Under the pieces are notes generated by a model. That model was given only the letters and a program-made list of their open reading frames with translations, did no database searches and was not told the DNA's origin. Source: Podaxis mareebaensis (Eukaryota > Basidiomycota > Agaricomycetes > Agaricales > Agaricaceae). From it: a stretch of 64,000 bases of DNA. Below are positions 51,705-64,000 of the stretch, piece after piece; position 1 is the first letter of the stretch, and every line of letters starts with the position of its first letter. The DNA is taken from assembly GCA_018524725.1 (NCBI GenBank), contig JAEUWP010000523.1, positions 62,001 through 126,000 of the forward strand, given 5' to 3'. A program made the translations under genes and the position numbers.

Positions 51705-52721
51705 ATGCTCGCCCGACTTCCACGATGTCTAGTCACCTCCTCACGAGCAATTCAGAGGAGGTTTATCTCAATGACTCCTCAAAGGAAGTCTGACGCTCTT
51801 TTTGTGGTATGTGAGCTGCCGTACCAGTCCCAAGAATGCAACACACACCATATTTCGTATAGCATCGAGACACTACCTATAATAACCCCAAGGTTTGTCT
51901 CCGGTAGACTCTAATTTTAGGGATATTTCTAATTGAGATCCAAATCCCAGATTCCTTTCGAATTCACCCCGGAGAACATGAAACGCGCGCAGGAAATTAT
52001 TGCCAAATACCCACCTCAATATAAGAAAGCAGCAGTTATTCCCTTGCTTGACCTCGGCCAACGGCAAAACAAGGGATGGACAAGCATCAGCGTGATGAAT
52101 TATGTCGCGAACCTCCTTGAGATGCCCCCCATGCGTGTTTATGAAGTTGCAACCTTCTATACCATGTTCAACAGGTGCGCTTTCCTTGGCACCATTTTCT
52201 ATTTTCATCCTTAGTCGACATACTGCAGGGAACCCATTGGCAAAAATTTCGTCCAGGTCTGCACCACAACTCCTTGCATGCTTCGAGGTTCGACGGAAAT
52301 CCTGAACACTATCTGCCAACAACTCGGAGGAATCAAACCGGGTCAAACAACAAAGGACGGGAAGTTCACGGTGATTGAGGTTGAATGTCAAGGAGCATGC
52401 AGTAATGCACCGATGATGGTTGTTGGAGATGATTTCTACGTGAGTTTATCACATTTGCTCGTTTGCTCGACCTCTGACTCGCCTATAGGAGGATTTGACA
52501 CCAGAAACAACTAAGAAGGTCATTGACGCATTTGCTCGGGGAGAAAAGCCAAAACCAGGTCCTCAAAGTGGTCGTCATACCAGTGAGAACTCTGCGGGCC
52601 TAACAGCTCTGACATCCAAGGTGAGTCCCCACTGTTTTGGACGCGATGGAAATGGCTCTGATATCCCAAATCTTGCTAGCCTTATGGTCCTGGCGAATTT
52701 TGCTCACCAGAATTCCAATAG
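51705..52721 (+). CDS. NDUFV2: NADH:ubiquinone oxidoreductase 24 kDa subunit (NDUFV2)
   Basis: Exons 51705-51806, 51863-51892, 51951-52174, 52229-52439, 52489-52620 and 52680-52721; 246 aa. The presequence ([20 protein letters not shown]) is Arg/Ser-rich. The thioredoxin-like [2Fe-2S] domain holds the N1a cysteines in [11 protein letters not shown] and [13 protein letters not shown]. Other landmarks are [27 protein letters not shown] and [13 protein letters not shown]. The end [13 protein letters not shown] is the family's usual C terminus. It is part of the matrix arm of complex I. Its promoter abuts the right end of the tandem duplication, 100 bp upstream of the start. Confidence 0.96.
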
Positions 52722-52954
52722 ATGTAGCCCATGTCAATCCCACTTTTTATTATTTTTTTCCCGTAATGTCTGAAGCTTCATAACCAGTACGTTGAATGGG
52801 TAGGATCATGAAACGGCAAGTAGATGATTGCTATCCATTGATAACAGAGAGTGAAGTTGGGTGTAGTGGACATTGCACAATCAGTGTTCATAATGCATGA
52901 ATGATCTTTTATCCGGAGTTCGAGCCATTAATAGCGGCTCATTTTCCCTACCCG

Positions 52955-54862
52955 TTAATCGTCGCCCTCTCCGTCATCGTAAGCTCCAAGTCCTTCTCCG
53001 CCATCTGGGAGACGCTCAATTATATAACTACAAATAACAGGATGAATACTCTATTATCACTCTGGAAAGTTGAAGAAAACTCACAAAATTTCTTCCTTGA
53101 GATCTTGACAGTAGCGGTCTACCCTCCGAATTTGAGAAATATCACGATAAACGTAGTCACGCCACTTACCAATGGGAAGGTCGCGTTCATCAGTCCCGAA
53201 GGGCATTTCAATTTCGTCGGCGATCCCTTCAATGCCCATGAACGTGAACGCTATGACAGTTACAAGAGGAACAGTGGCCCAGCCAAGGTCATTCGCGAGG
53301 GTCAAAGGCAGTGCGAACAGATAAAGCGTCACGCATTGCTTCAAGTGGATGCTATCTGCAGGTAGATAAGCAAAGTCAAGTGCCGTGTATCAGAAGTGCT
53401 GGTGTTACGCACAAGAAACGGGAATAGGGGTGTTGGCGACACGTTCCATTGCAGTCATCTGGTCGACCATGCTCTGAATCCTGCATGGCAGCCAAGTCAA
53501 CGATCATCAGAAGGGATCGACAACAGTAACCCATACAATTGCGCCATGCCGTTAGCACCTGCCGGACCAACAGTCTCCAGCAAGCCATCCCTACGGAACC
53601 TGAATACGAGCTTAGTGAGTTCATGGGCGATCCTATTCACACGACCGCGTCAAATAATTATCAACTCCGAGCCACCGGAAGTCCTACATGAGCGGTAGAG
53701 GGAGTGAGGCTTCGACCGCGTAAGAGTGGAATTCTACGGTACGATGGCTTCCGGCCAATAACGGGGTATTTGAGCCCGGTGGTTCGGTGAGTCTTTGTTT
53801 GCTGCGTTTCGCCCGAACACGTTTCGTTGCGTCCGACTTCACCCTACAGGATTCTGGAGACGTGCGTCCACTCGCCCCAACACTGGGATCCCGACTATTG
53901 TCGGCTATAATAGCGTCGTACGAACTTTGCCTGTTCTTCAAGGTATTGTATCCGGTTTCATCATACCGGGTGAAAGAAGCTGGAAGAACGCCATGATAGT
54001 CAGCATAGTTGATACCATCTTCTCCCCGGAGATAATGCTTCACGGCAAAAGCGAAGGATAACGCGAGGTGCAAGGCATCAACTTTGTGACGGTGCAGCTG
54101 AGCCGGTGACACGGGCGTGGGATATTTCGCCGCTGCCTCTGGGGGAGGGAGGGAGACGTTGATCCAGACTTGACGGGAAAAGTTGCGGATATTGGATGTC
54201 ATAGTTGCGAATGCCTTGCGACCCTCCCAGTAGCGGTCGTAAGAGGTGCTGTATGCGGATTAAACAAGGGTCGGTTCAACAATGAGTCAATTCGCTTGCC
54301 CGTTGCTATGCCATGAAACAAGGGGTCAGGACAGGGCGAAACCTCGAACAAAGTAACAACATACCGAAACACAAGAATCAGACCAACCTGATGGAAAGAG
54401 TATGAGTCGAACGTTCAATTTGAATGGGGGGAGGGGGGGCACGATACTGACAACAACAGATAGAAGAGGGAAAATGGAGTTTGTAAGCACAAATTTGTAC
54501 CCTTTGGTTGCGACATAGACGACTAGGGCGGCAAAAATTGTAACAGTGAGGACGGGTCCAATAATCCGAGTTATTATCTGGCGTCAGTTGGTAAGCTGGT
54601 TCAACCTAAGGGGGTTCTGGTGGACGACTGACGCTGCCCTTAAGCCGTAGTACATCCGGGAGCCAGGAATACTGTAAAGGCGGAATCAGCCGGAGGCAGC
54701 AGACTGTGCGTGGCTTGACAGACTTACCTTCCTCAAGTGTCTTCTCTTGATCTTGGACTAGTTTAGAGCAATGAGCATACACAGTATCCTGGGCTAAAGG
54801 GATGTACTCGCTGTAATGGGTGGAAGAACAGACGAGAGGGAGCCCTTAACCGCACCGCTCAT
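52955..54862 (-). CDS. Bestrophin/UPF0187-family anion channel-like membrane protein
   Basis: Supported exons: 54671-54633, 54577-54443, 54387-54365 (23 nt), 54248-53688, 53632-53537, 53480-53413, 53355-53170, 53118-53085 and 53027-52955 (TAA). Landmarks: KYSWLPDVLRLKGS, transmembrane ITRIIGPVLTVTIFAALVV, SVVVSIVGLILVFRTSYDRYWEGRKAF, HLALSFAFAVKHYLRGEDG, HELTKLVFRFRRDGLL, QMTAMERVANTPIPVSYSIHLKQ, then GIEGIADEIEMPFGTDERDLP. Those are hallmarks of fungal bestrophin-like proteins. The first exon is uncertain: ATG 54862-54860 with a donor within the next 35 nt joining to SKIKRRHLRK fits best. A Ser-rich insert (about residues 150-200) is not typical. Confidence 0.85.
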
Positions 54863-55523
54863 GAGTCGTGAAGGGTATCAGGGAGAGGTGCGATGGTCTT
54901 GTGCCAGGGCCTCCAAGGAGTGATTTATATGTAGGCGCCTCTGTTAATAGTCCAACGTGGGAAGATGATGGTTACTCATATCAGTGTGATGGAACACGGG
55001 ATGCTATTTATTGTGATTATCACGGGACGAACAACGTATGTATCACTGAGAGTAGTTCCGGTGTCTAAATAGCAAATGTATCACGTATTTGGAAAACACC
55101 ATTTCCAGGCGAAGCACGATACATGCAAAGCCGTGTCATTGAAGGAATCACGTATATTCGAGCGCCGCCTTATGAGAGAGAATAGAGTTATGCCTTTCGA
55201 GGGCCCGCGCAAGTGAGCACTGAGCCTTAGTCTTTGGATCAGCAATACCTCAGATGTATACGCCAGAATTGTCGAGGTCGCGGAGGAAGGGTCTATATTG
55301 AGCATGATCACAGAGAGGGGAAAGTAATGCATTACCTGAGATGTCGCTTTGGACATAGTTCGAGCTCCAAAGTGTGCACCTATAGAGCCTTGCGGGTTGT
55401 CTGGTTGACGTCATAGAATACGCGAGTGTCACAGGTCAGCTGACTGTGCGTCACGCACCCGGTGTAATCCCAGGTGCAGTTCCAGTTTCAGCTTGAGGCT
55501 TCGAGGGATCGGCTTCCCTCAGC

Positions 55524-58500
55524 ATGCAGTCCATCACCGCACTCGCGACTGATATAAAGTCCTTCGTGAAACCCAAGCGCAATAAGCTGGCTTCTCATGT
55601 TGCCCAGGAGCTTTCGATGATCATCAGCTCTATGGTATGTTACAGATAAATGAATTCCCGATGGTCAATGATATCATTGTTCCAAGCAATCGGGAAACTC
55701 GTCTCGGCAGGAACTACAACGCATAAACATTTTCTTTAAGGACAAACTGCTTCCTCTCTATCAAGTTTGCACAGACCTCACACTCCAACTGTCTTCTAAG
55801 CTTCTGGAGCACTTCATATCCCATGAGCCAGTTCTTGGCGCCGACGCAGACGAAGCGATTATACTTTGGAATTCGATACCTGGTGCCATTGCTACAGGGA
55901 TCCTGGTGAGCTCCTGTTGCTTATATCCACAAGTCTAAATCTGACTAGATCTTAAGGACTTCTTAGAAGTCGACAAAAATCGCAAGTCTCACCACTGGTC
56001 GGGTTCATTCATCTGACTATCCTTCAGCTAGCACTAGGACACTCGTTGCCCGCCATTTCTACAGCATAATATGTCCCAATTACTTTCCGGACCCCTCAAT
56101 ACCTCGCAGTACATTCGATCGCGCCCAGGCAACTACACTGACATCCGTAAGTATTTAGTTCGTACAGACTACCAGATTACTTAGTTAATCTCCCTTGTAA
56201 CCAGATTTATCAACTGCTCTCAGACTCAGTTGCCGGCCATCCGGAAAACCAGTCAAAGCTGCGCAACTCAACGAATCTCGGCGGGCGAGTTTACTTGCTT
56301 ACGCTTTGTTTGATATTGACTATGGTACGGAAGACAGGTTTAGAATAGGGCTCGCTTTGGCGCGTCTGCAAGGTAGCTCTCACAGAGTGTCGATGAGCTT
56401 ATTCTGAGCTGTTTTTCTTCAGATTTACTCGCCATTGAAGCATTGCTTGAGCTGTTCGCAAATCTCTTACCTTCTGCGAAGGTTATTAGCGCACGGGAGA
56501 AACGAACACAATTCGTTAAGGAAGTCTTTGACCGAGTGAACTTCCCTAATTACGAGGAGATCCTCAAAATGCTTGATCCAGCCGTCATATCAGATTGGGA
56601 CATCACCTCTCAAAGAATTTCTGATCTCATTGCTTTGAGAGTACCTTCCTAGTACGCCATCGCTTCTCTAGTTGCGCGTTCGCTCACTCCTTCTGTAGCC
56701 CACAGCCATTGGAGACCAAGGAAATTATAGTAGGTGGCTCAAACGATTATAACGTCGAACGAGTATACATCGACAACTCCGGATTCCTGGCGAGTATCGA
56801 CGAGGTAAGTTTAGAACTATAGGACCTGTATCAATCTGACAGGATGGCCACAGGGCGACTCCTTGGGAACCCTTCAGCTGCCCTATCGGCACATCGAGCA
56901 GCTCTCAATCTCAGAACCCTTGAATGGGGAGGTTATGGTGACTGTGAGCTTGAAAAAACCGCCCATTTTAAACCAGCAAGTTTTGCCGCTCCCCCAGTCG
57001 CAGAAAGAAGGAAAAATACAATGTACCTGGACTATCAAGGTCGGAGATGCAGAAAAAATGATTCGGGCGTTGAGGCACAGAAATCTAGTGGGTCATGAAC
57101 GCGCATATGTTGACCTCAGGTTTTGACTTTTGTGTAGGATGTCTTAATGAAAATTCCCCAAAGGAAGATGTCCCTGGCCGGGACGGGAGTAGAACTTTTG
57201 GACGTCCGTCCTGCCCTTCCAAGTCAGGTGAGTCTACCATTCTTACCGCCTTTCCGACGATGAGCAATGAGCTACTTGTTTAAGATCAAAGCAAAGGATA
57301 TATCTTCCTGTCCGTTCCTTCCTACCCATTCTTCCTCCAGGTTAAGCTAAGTCCTTCCTGTAGTATGGTCAAGTATCAATCCAACGGATGCGACATCTCC
57401 GCTTTTATCCGTATCTAGATCCTCCAAAATTCGAGAAAAGAGCACTATGCGATCTCGAATGGGTACTACAACTCGTCAGCAAGAAGTATCGAAGTCCGGA
57501 TCCGACGACCTCTCTTCCACCATTGTAGTGGTCTGCGACGGTCAAGGTCGTGGGGGTGAATCTCGCAAGAACGACATTCCTGTTACTGGCTTTCAAGTAC
57601 TCGTTGATAATGACGGATCGCTCCCTGATTTGACTGATTCGGATTCGGCGCTTGAGGACAGTCCAAGCCAAATAGTACGCAGGGTTACACGCCAGAACAA
57701 ACAAATGTTCATCATCAAGTCCGACGCGGAGTCAGAGAGCCCTGCGAAATCGGTTCTTAAAGAGGAATGGAAAAACCTGCCGGTACGCGAGATTAAGAGC
57801 GCAATTAAATTAACTGGTGTTCGGATTCCCGGTGCGAGGCATTGACTATATGCGGTCATGCATAGGGAAGGACTAACAGTCTTTCGACACCGGTAGCCGA
57901 GACCAAGAGGAGTGAAGCCATCAAGGTGAACTCGAAATCAACCCGTCAAACTCGATCCGTTACTCGAGCTCTAGTTGCGGACTCTGACGCATGCATGTCC
58001 CTGAACCGGTTCCACGCTCGTTAGGCTGACGATGCAGTTGCAGCCCAGTCACCACTCGAACACGCCACGGAGAAACATAAACGCCCGGAAAACGAGTCCG
58101 AAGACGATGATAACAACAGGAAAGCAACATTAGATGCCCCTCCAGCCAAACGCCCTCGGGTCAAGCAAGAACAAGAAGACCACGTCGAGATTCCGCAATC
58201 CGTAGGACGATCTAAGGTTGCGAGACTGCGGACTGTGAAGAAATATCGCGCGAAAGCCAAGAATGTTTCCCCAACGCAAGATCAGGGGAAGCCGATTACT
58301 AATTTCGATGCGATACCGAAGGCAACCAAGACGGTGGCCACAAAAATGAAAGCGAAGGATGGAAAGGTCACGTCAGTTAAGCCACGGCCGGCGAAACCAC
58401 GCACTGTTAAAGAGGAGGTGAAAGAAGTCAACCTTCGGGACGTCGTCCGGATTGGCTTGGACGGGGATGGGCAGAGGAAAGGGGAGTTGCCCAGCCATGC

Positions 58501-59936
58501 TAAGGTCTCAACTATCTCTCCCACCGACTGGTCCTGATGTAATCTGTGAGTATAGGAGGCGAGGGCGGAGGGATTCAACAAGAAACCAGAGGTAGATGAA
58601 GAGAAGAAACCTGGACATAAGGTGCCGTAGACGTAACGCGTTCACATATTCCCCTTGACGTCATGTTCTCTAGAAACCGCAGAGGCAAAAGAAAGTACCC
58701 TGGGACGATCCTGCTTTCATGGCTCAGGTTGAGATGTCGAAGAGCGAATTTGACACTGGTTCCATGCAGATTTCAGAATTCCTAGATCACCCTGTTCCAG
58801 AGATTGATGTTCAGGCGTGGGAAACAAGCGTATGTCCCCCAGCTTCTAAGTGTTGTGTTTTGACTGAACGTGGCTCAGTCACCCCATTTGGTCGGGAGGG
58901 AAGCACCTATGATTGATGCTTCTCGAGGAGACGTTGAAATGATAGATTTGACAAAAGATGATAGTCCTCTTCCGGAGCCCCAGGAAGAGAAGAGTCCGTT
59001 GCCCATGGTCATACAATCCTCGAAACGGATACCGTATCGTCTAGGACCAGTCAAGGATATGGAAGGATATCCCATCGGCCAAGAAAAGCCCGTCCACGAT
59101 GTAAAGCAAACGGCCGTAAAGACTTCCGTTGACATAGGGGTCCAAGCAGGTACCCAAAGATCGCAATCAATCACCCCGAAGACTCGGCCAGCTCAAAAGC
59201 CTTCGAAGATAATCCCACCAGTAACCGAATCACCGCAAGCAGTTCAACCCTTAATGATGAGACGTGTATCGCAATCTACCACAACATATGTTATTTCGAC
59301 GCCGTTGCTCAAAAGTAGACTCGATCGAAAGCCCTCTCAAATTTCGAGACCTCCGACAGTCCGCAAGCTTCGTAACATACCCGCAGCCCCTTCCCCTAAG
59401 AGATTCCACCCAGCTAGAAAACATGCGCCTGAGACCGTAAATCGCAAGATTGTTGATGTAGGTCTCACCCCGATCCCGGTTACAACTGGTGGAGAGCTGA
59501 TATATCTACAGGTTCTCAACGAGATCAACGAAGTCATCCTCCAGAGAGTAGATTCCAAACTTGAAGGGGTGCGTAATGATTTGAAGATGACACAACAAGG
59601 GATGCTGGCTGTGACAAGGGAAAGACTGGGCCAAATGCACTCAGCTAGGTGAGTGGGTACCCAGCTGGCAGAACACGTATTCAAAGTGACGCATATTTCC
59701 GCAGTGCCGGTCACTACAATACGCTCGTAGAACTATATGAGAAATACGCAACAGAACGCCGGGAGAACTTGGAGTTATTTGATGAGATCAGAAAAGCAGG
59801 TCAAGAAGCGTTGGATAGGGTAGCAAACATTCTCCTCAAGCATAGTCGGCAAAGTCTTTCCAAGAAGTTTCCCAAAACCATGTTCGTCAATGTCCCGCCT
59901 ATCATCAGAAACCCGAAACCGCTGTCTGTAGGGTAG
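55524..59936 (+). CDS. Candidate meiotic chromosome-axis core protein (SYCP2/Red1/Rec10-like), about 1172 aa
   Basis: Seventeen exons: 55524-55634, 55687-55905, 55967-56108, 56205-56372, 56423-56651, 56699-56804, 56854-57087, 57138-57227, 57285-57340, 57419-57831, 57897-57973, 58025-58504, 58556-58591, 58674-58829, 58879-59648, 59705-59936; intron 56109-56204 is the least sure, and I count sixteen firm exon blocks. Residues 1-290 are helical, armadillo-like (SRRASLLAYALFDIDYG; KRTQFVKEVFDRVNFPNYEEIL). Residues 292-435 read as a beta-rich PH-like domain (YNVERVYIDNSGFLASI, LGTLQLPYRHIEQLSIS, GKIQCTWTIKVGDAEKMI). A long disordered basic region follows, with a SUMO-interacting-type motif MIDLTKDD near residue 860. 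The last 150 residues are a coiled coil (VLNEINEVILQRVDSKLEG; LVELYEKYATERRENLELF). That order is that of SYCP2/Red1 axis proteins; the identification is inference. Confidence 0.55.
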
Positions 59937-60317
59937 ACAAACTCTTGCGATAGACTTGTACAGTGGCTAAAAATGTGACGTATCATTACCAAGAGTCGCG
60001 TGAGACTTCGGGTACCGGAGACCCTTAAACCACCTTTTTGCATTACCCTCATGCGCGTCTGGACGCGTACTCAGCCATGGTGTAGAAGCCTCGTCCTCTC
60101 GCAATTTCGCGTTCTTCAACGGGCGGGATCATGTGGTGGTGGTGTGGAGACGAGACACCTTAATTCGGCGGTTCGGGAGTATCACACGCGTTCTGATTGT
60201 GTCATCCAAAGCAAGAGGGGAACGCAAAGGCAGGACATCGCCGACTGCCGGTTATCTCATCGGCGTCTGATATCTGTTTTTCCATCTTGTCAATTGCGAC
60301 ATTGTTCGTCTGTACAT

Positions 60318-63300
60318 ATGGCATCTCTCACGACTCCTGGAACACCCGATGAATATCGTCTCCCCACTAACGTGAAACCTGCCCATTACGATGTCACTAT
60401 CAAAACGGATCTCGAAAATCAGACTTTCGAAGGGTTTGTTCGCATCGAGTGTGTCTTTTTTCTTTCTAACAGTCAATTTCGAGTAATCATTGTTATGACA
60501 GTTTGGACGTCAAAGAACCAACAAGTCGGATCGTCCTCAACTCCTCAGATCTGGATCTCGGACAAGCGTACGTCGTGACGAATCCAGCTTTCATCTGCAC
60601 TAGTTGAAAGTCAACTACAATTGTCTCAGGTCCTTATACTCCGATGCTCTGAAAGTTGAACAGGTTCCCGCAGAGCAGTCATTCGACAAGACTTCGGAAC
60701 GAGTTGCCTACAGCCTCAGCGACGTACTCCCGGCCGGATCAAAGGCTTCCCTCAAGGTTCCCTTCAAGGGTGAACTCACTGGGAGTATGATGGGCTACTA
60801 TAAATCTGCATATGAGAAGGATGGAAAGACTAAGTACTACGCTCTGACACAGTTCGAGGTAAGTTCAAGTGAACCGTGCAGGAGGCTACATTCATGTTTG
60901 TCACTTTTTGTAGCCTACCGCTGCTCGCCGTGCATTCCCTTGCTGGGATGAACCTCTTCTCAAGGCTACTTTCGGCGTTACCCTGATCTCCCGTGCAGAT
61001 ACCACCAACCTGAGCAACATGCCCGCTATCTCGGAGGACGTCATTACACCCAACTATCAAGTTGCTACTGGAGATTCCGGTTACGAGACTTTGTTTTCTG
61101 GTATAAAAGATGGTCAATGGAAGATCACCAAGTTCGAAACCACTCCACCCATGTCTTCATACATTGTTGCATATGCCAACGGTCATTTCGAATCTCTAGA
61201 GGATTCCGTAGTTCTTCCTCTGAGTGGGAAGACGCTTCCATTGCGAATTTACAGTCAGTCGATTCTACTCTCTGAACCCTTCTCAAGGTTGAAAGAGTCT
61301 TTTAGCCACCGCGGAACACATCCACCAGGCTCAGTTTGCTCTCGATGTCAAGAAGGCTGTCCTCCCTCTGTATGAAAAGGTGTTCGATGTTGGATATCCT
61401 CTTCCTAAGCTGGACACACTCGTGGTAAGCGCCCCTTCTTCACGCTGATCACTACAAGATTAACCCTCGTTCTCCAGGCCAGCGACTTCGATGCAGGTCA
61501 AGCTTTTTTCACTGATTTAAGAAATAATTGGCGGTAACTGATGGGGTTACACAGGCGCCATGGAGAATTGGGGTTTGATTACTGGGCGTACTAATGCTTT
61601 CCTCCTCGACCCGAAGAAAGCAGATCTCCAAGCGAAGAAGCAAATTGCGGCTACGCAGAGTCACGAGGTCGCCCATATGTGGTGAGTGCATCCAACGTCC
61701 ACGTTTTGAAACTACTTCTAAGGAAAATGAAGGTTTGGCAATATCACGACAATGGAGTGGTGGAACTATCTCTACCTTAACGAAGGTTTTGCTACACTGG
61801 TTCGTCGCAGAGGTTCCCCTTATACCTCCTGATATATTGGTTGCTGACATTTCTTTATAGATGGGAGAAGTCATCATCGCAGGTGGGGATCTGTCGCTGA
61901 TTTGCTGAGCTGTACTGACTGGTGCAAATGTCTTTCTAGACAAGTGAATTTCGTTTCTATGACATATACGATTATGGTTAACATAGGGTGCAGGGTCTTC
62001 CCAGAGTGGAAAGTTGATTCCGAGTTCATTTCCAACCATCTGAACAGAGCCCTCAACTTGGACGCCAAACCATCATCTCACCCAATTGAGGTTGACTGCC
62101 CGGATGCCAACCATATCAACCAGGTAAAAACGCACCCCTTGTATTGTTTCGTGTCCTAATGTTTCGCGTTGCAAAGATCTTCGACAGCCTGTCCTACTCT
62201 AAAGCTGCCTCAGGTGAGGCAGGCCCGTGCTCTTAATATTAACTCATTTTGACTAGGATAAACATAGTTTTACGCATGCTCTCGAACTATGTTGGAGAGG
62301 ATCGCTTCTTGAAGGGTGTTTCTATCTACCTCAAGAACAAGTTATACGGAAACAGTGTGACAAACGACCTATGGGAAGGTATCAGCCAAGCAACCGGTGT
62401 CGATGTGCCCAAGGTTATGGACAATTGGATCAAGAAGGTCATTGAGTCCACCCATTCTTTGCCAATGACTGACCAATGTGTAACAGATCGGCTTCCCTGT
62501 CCTTACTGTGACTGAGACTCCCGAGGGCATCCGTGTTCGCCAAGATCGTTTCCTGGAGACAGGAAAGGGCGAGGATGCGGATAATGAGACCATATGGTTC
62601 GTGGCCCTTTCGATTATCCATATGCATACTCACGGGGAGAGTACAGGAACGTCCCTTTGCGCATCCTTACCGCTGACGCCAATGGGAAAGCGATCGTTAA
62701 CAGCGAGGCTTTGCTCACTGAACGAGAACAGTTTTTCAAGATTGACACCAGCAAGCCTTTCAAGTTGAATGCCGGTACTACTGGTGTTTGTGAGTCACGG
62801 ATTCGGATCATCAGTCATAATGAAGCTCATATTCCAACAGACCGTGTGCTGTATGAGCCCGACAGGCTGGCCAAGATTGCGGAGGAAGCTGCCAAAGATA
62901 ATTCTATCTTCACTCTCAATGACCGTCTTGGTCTCGTCTACGATTCCGTTGCGTTGTCCAAGGCTGGATTGGCCAAAGTTAGCAGTGCTTTGACCTTGAT
63001 TGACATTCTTGGCAAGAACGAGAAAGAATGTAAGCAATGCACGTGTCCGTTGCTATGACATCGTTTGACACAATCATGCCAGACCTTGTCTGGGCTGGTA
63101 TCGCAGAAAACCTGAGCACTCTAGTAGGAACTTGGTGGGAGGACGAACAGGTTGTTGATCAACTGAACGCATTGCGAAGGGTAAGATAAGAACTCACTCC
63201 CGCACTGTTTACCTGTTAACCCTCGTGCACTTCTAGTCCCTGTTCACTCCCTTGGTCGAGAAACTAGGTTACGACTATAGCACCACTGACTCAGCCGACA

Positions 63301-64000
63301 CAACTCTGCTTCGAACCCTCGCAATCTCCCAGGCTGCTGCGGCCCATGATCCAAAGTAAGTCAATGATTCAAACCTTATCAGGACACGCCTTAAACGATT
63401 TGGTGGGCACAGAGCCATCAAGGAGTTGCAAGACCGTTTCGAGCATTACATGAAGACGGGTGACGACTCTCGTATCCCAGCGGACTTGCAACGAGTTACC
63501 TTCAGCACTGTGAGTCTCTACCATTCTGAACCTCATTAGAACTGTCAATAAGAGCTCGAACGCAGGTCGTACGCCACGGAGGACGCGCAGAATATGATGC
63601 CATCGTTGGCATTCATAATAAGCCCAAGACACCGACTGCTAGAGTGGCTGCTATGTATGTTTCCTGCAGCCTTTTGATACCTGGGTGATGTCCGAGTCTG
63701 ACCCGAGCTCAATAGTATTGCCATGGGTGCTACCCACAATCCCGAGTTGTTAAAGGAGACGTTCGAATTTATCAGGACTAAATCTAGGGATCAAGACATC
63801 ATTTATTACTTCCGTGGACTGTCTCTCAACATCAAAATGAGGAGGGCGTTGGTTGACTATTTCAAGGATCAGTATGAAGCTGTGGGTACCTTCTGAGTTG
63901 ACCGATTGCGAGGGATGGCTAACGATCATGTAGCTCGTGAAACGTTTCGGAGGGAACTTTACCATGCAGTCTCTTGTATCGGTCTGTGACCACTTTCGTT
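60318..64000 (+). CDS. M1-family zinc aminopeptidase (APE2/AAP1, puromycin-sensitive type), truncated at right edge
   Basis: Starts at ATG 60318-60320 (MASLTTPGTPDEYRLP) and continues past 64000. The order is PAHYDVTIKTDLENQTFEGFV, RRAFPCWDEP, FETTPPMSSYIVAY, the exopeptidase motif GAMENWG (about 61557-61577), the zinc motif HEVAHMWFGN split by an intron near 61683, NEGFA with the third zinc ligand, then LRMLSNYVGEDRFLKG and ERAP1-C-like helical repeats to the edge (RFGGNFTMQSL). It removes N-terminal residues from peptides, in cytosol or vacuole. At least a dozen short introns are present. The frame upstream stays open to an in-frame ATG at 60051, giving an Arg-rich 89-residue extension that might be an alternative N terminus. 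No inactivating change was found. Confidence 0.93.

Noticed and set aside
53787..54061. Open frames on + opposite the bestrophin-like gene
   Set aside because: The minus strand carries the conserved bestrophin sequence through this exon.

Overview
This window is nuclear DNA from a filamentous basidiomycete, most probably an Agaricomycete. The evidence is the very dense short introns (about 50-60 nt with GT..CTNAY..AG signals), several micro-exons, tightly spaced genes on both strands, and protein families whose closest remembered relatives are mushroom proteins (MET30-type F-box/WD40, GSK3, JSN1/PUF2-type Pumilio, fungal bestrophin, AKR7-like reductase). I cannot name the species. All exon models below were built by hand. 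Where exon coordinates are listed, the phases close from start to stop; the exceptions are stated.

Layout. 1-4 kb: edge-truncated RRM splicing-type protein (-), complex I NDUFB4-like subunit (+), COQ7 (-), small HN1/Jupiter-like repeat gene (+), intron-containing tRNA-Leu (-). 4.5-8.1 kb: a decayed kinase/RasGEF-like gene. 8.6-12.8 kb: F-box/WD40 (MET30 type) and GSK3 (both -). 13-15.6 kb: gene-poor. 15.7-18.3 kb: 12-exon MFS transporter (+). 19-21.3 kb: tRNase Z (-), divergent from a 759-aa disordered protein (+). 24.3-25.1 kb: small protein with a myristoylation-like N terminus (-). 25.8-30.1 kb: RRM+PUF protein (-). 32.4-36.1 kb: winged-helix + APSES/KilA-N-like protein (-). 36.8-42.6 kb: two linker histone H1 genes flanking a degenerate AMP-ligase-like membrane protein. 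42.9-46.3 kb: TEL2 (+). 46.2-51.6 kb: a head-to-tail tandem duplication carrying an intact aldo-keto reductase, a broken second copy, and a copied fragment of the TEL2 3' end. 51.7-52.7 kb: complex I NDUFV2 (+). 52.9-54.9 kb: bestrophin-like channel (-). 55.5-59.9 kb: a 17-exon gene whose layout resembles the meiotic chromosome-axis proteins SYCP2/Red1 (+). 60.3 kb to the edge: M1 aminopeptidase (+, truncated).

Most genes are unrelated housekeeping or signalling genes; I see no biosynthetic cluster, CRISPR array or intact transposon. Functional echoes are complex I/ubiquinone (NDUFB4, COQ7, NDUFV2) and chromatin/chromosome biology (two H1 genes, TEL2, the axis-like protein). The most interesting observations are the candidate meiotic axis protein, the base-resolved tandem duplication with its decaying reductase copies, six GC-AG introns among about 90 modelled introns, and the winged-helix/APSES combination.
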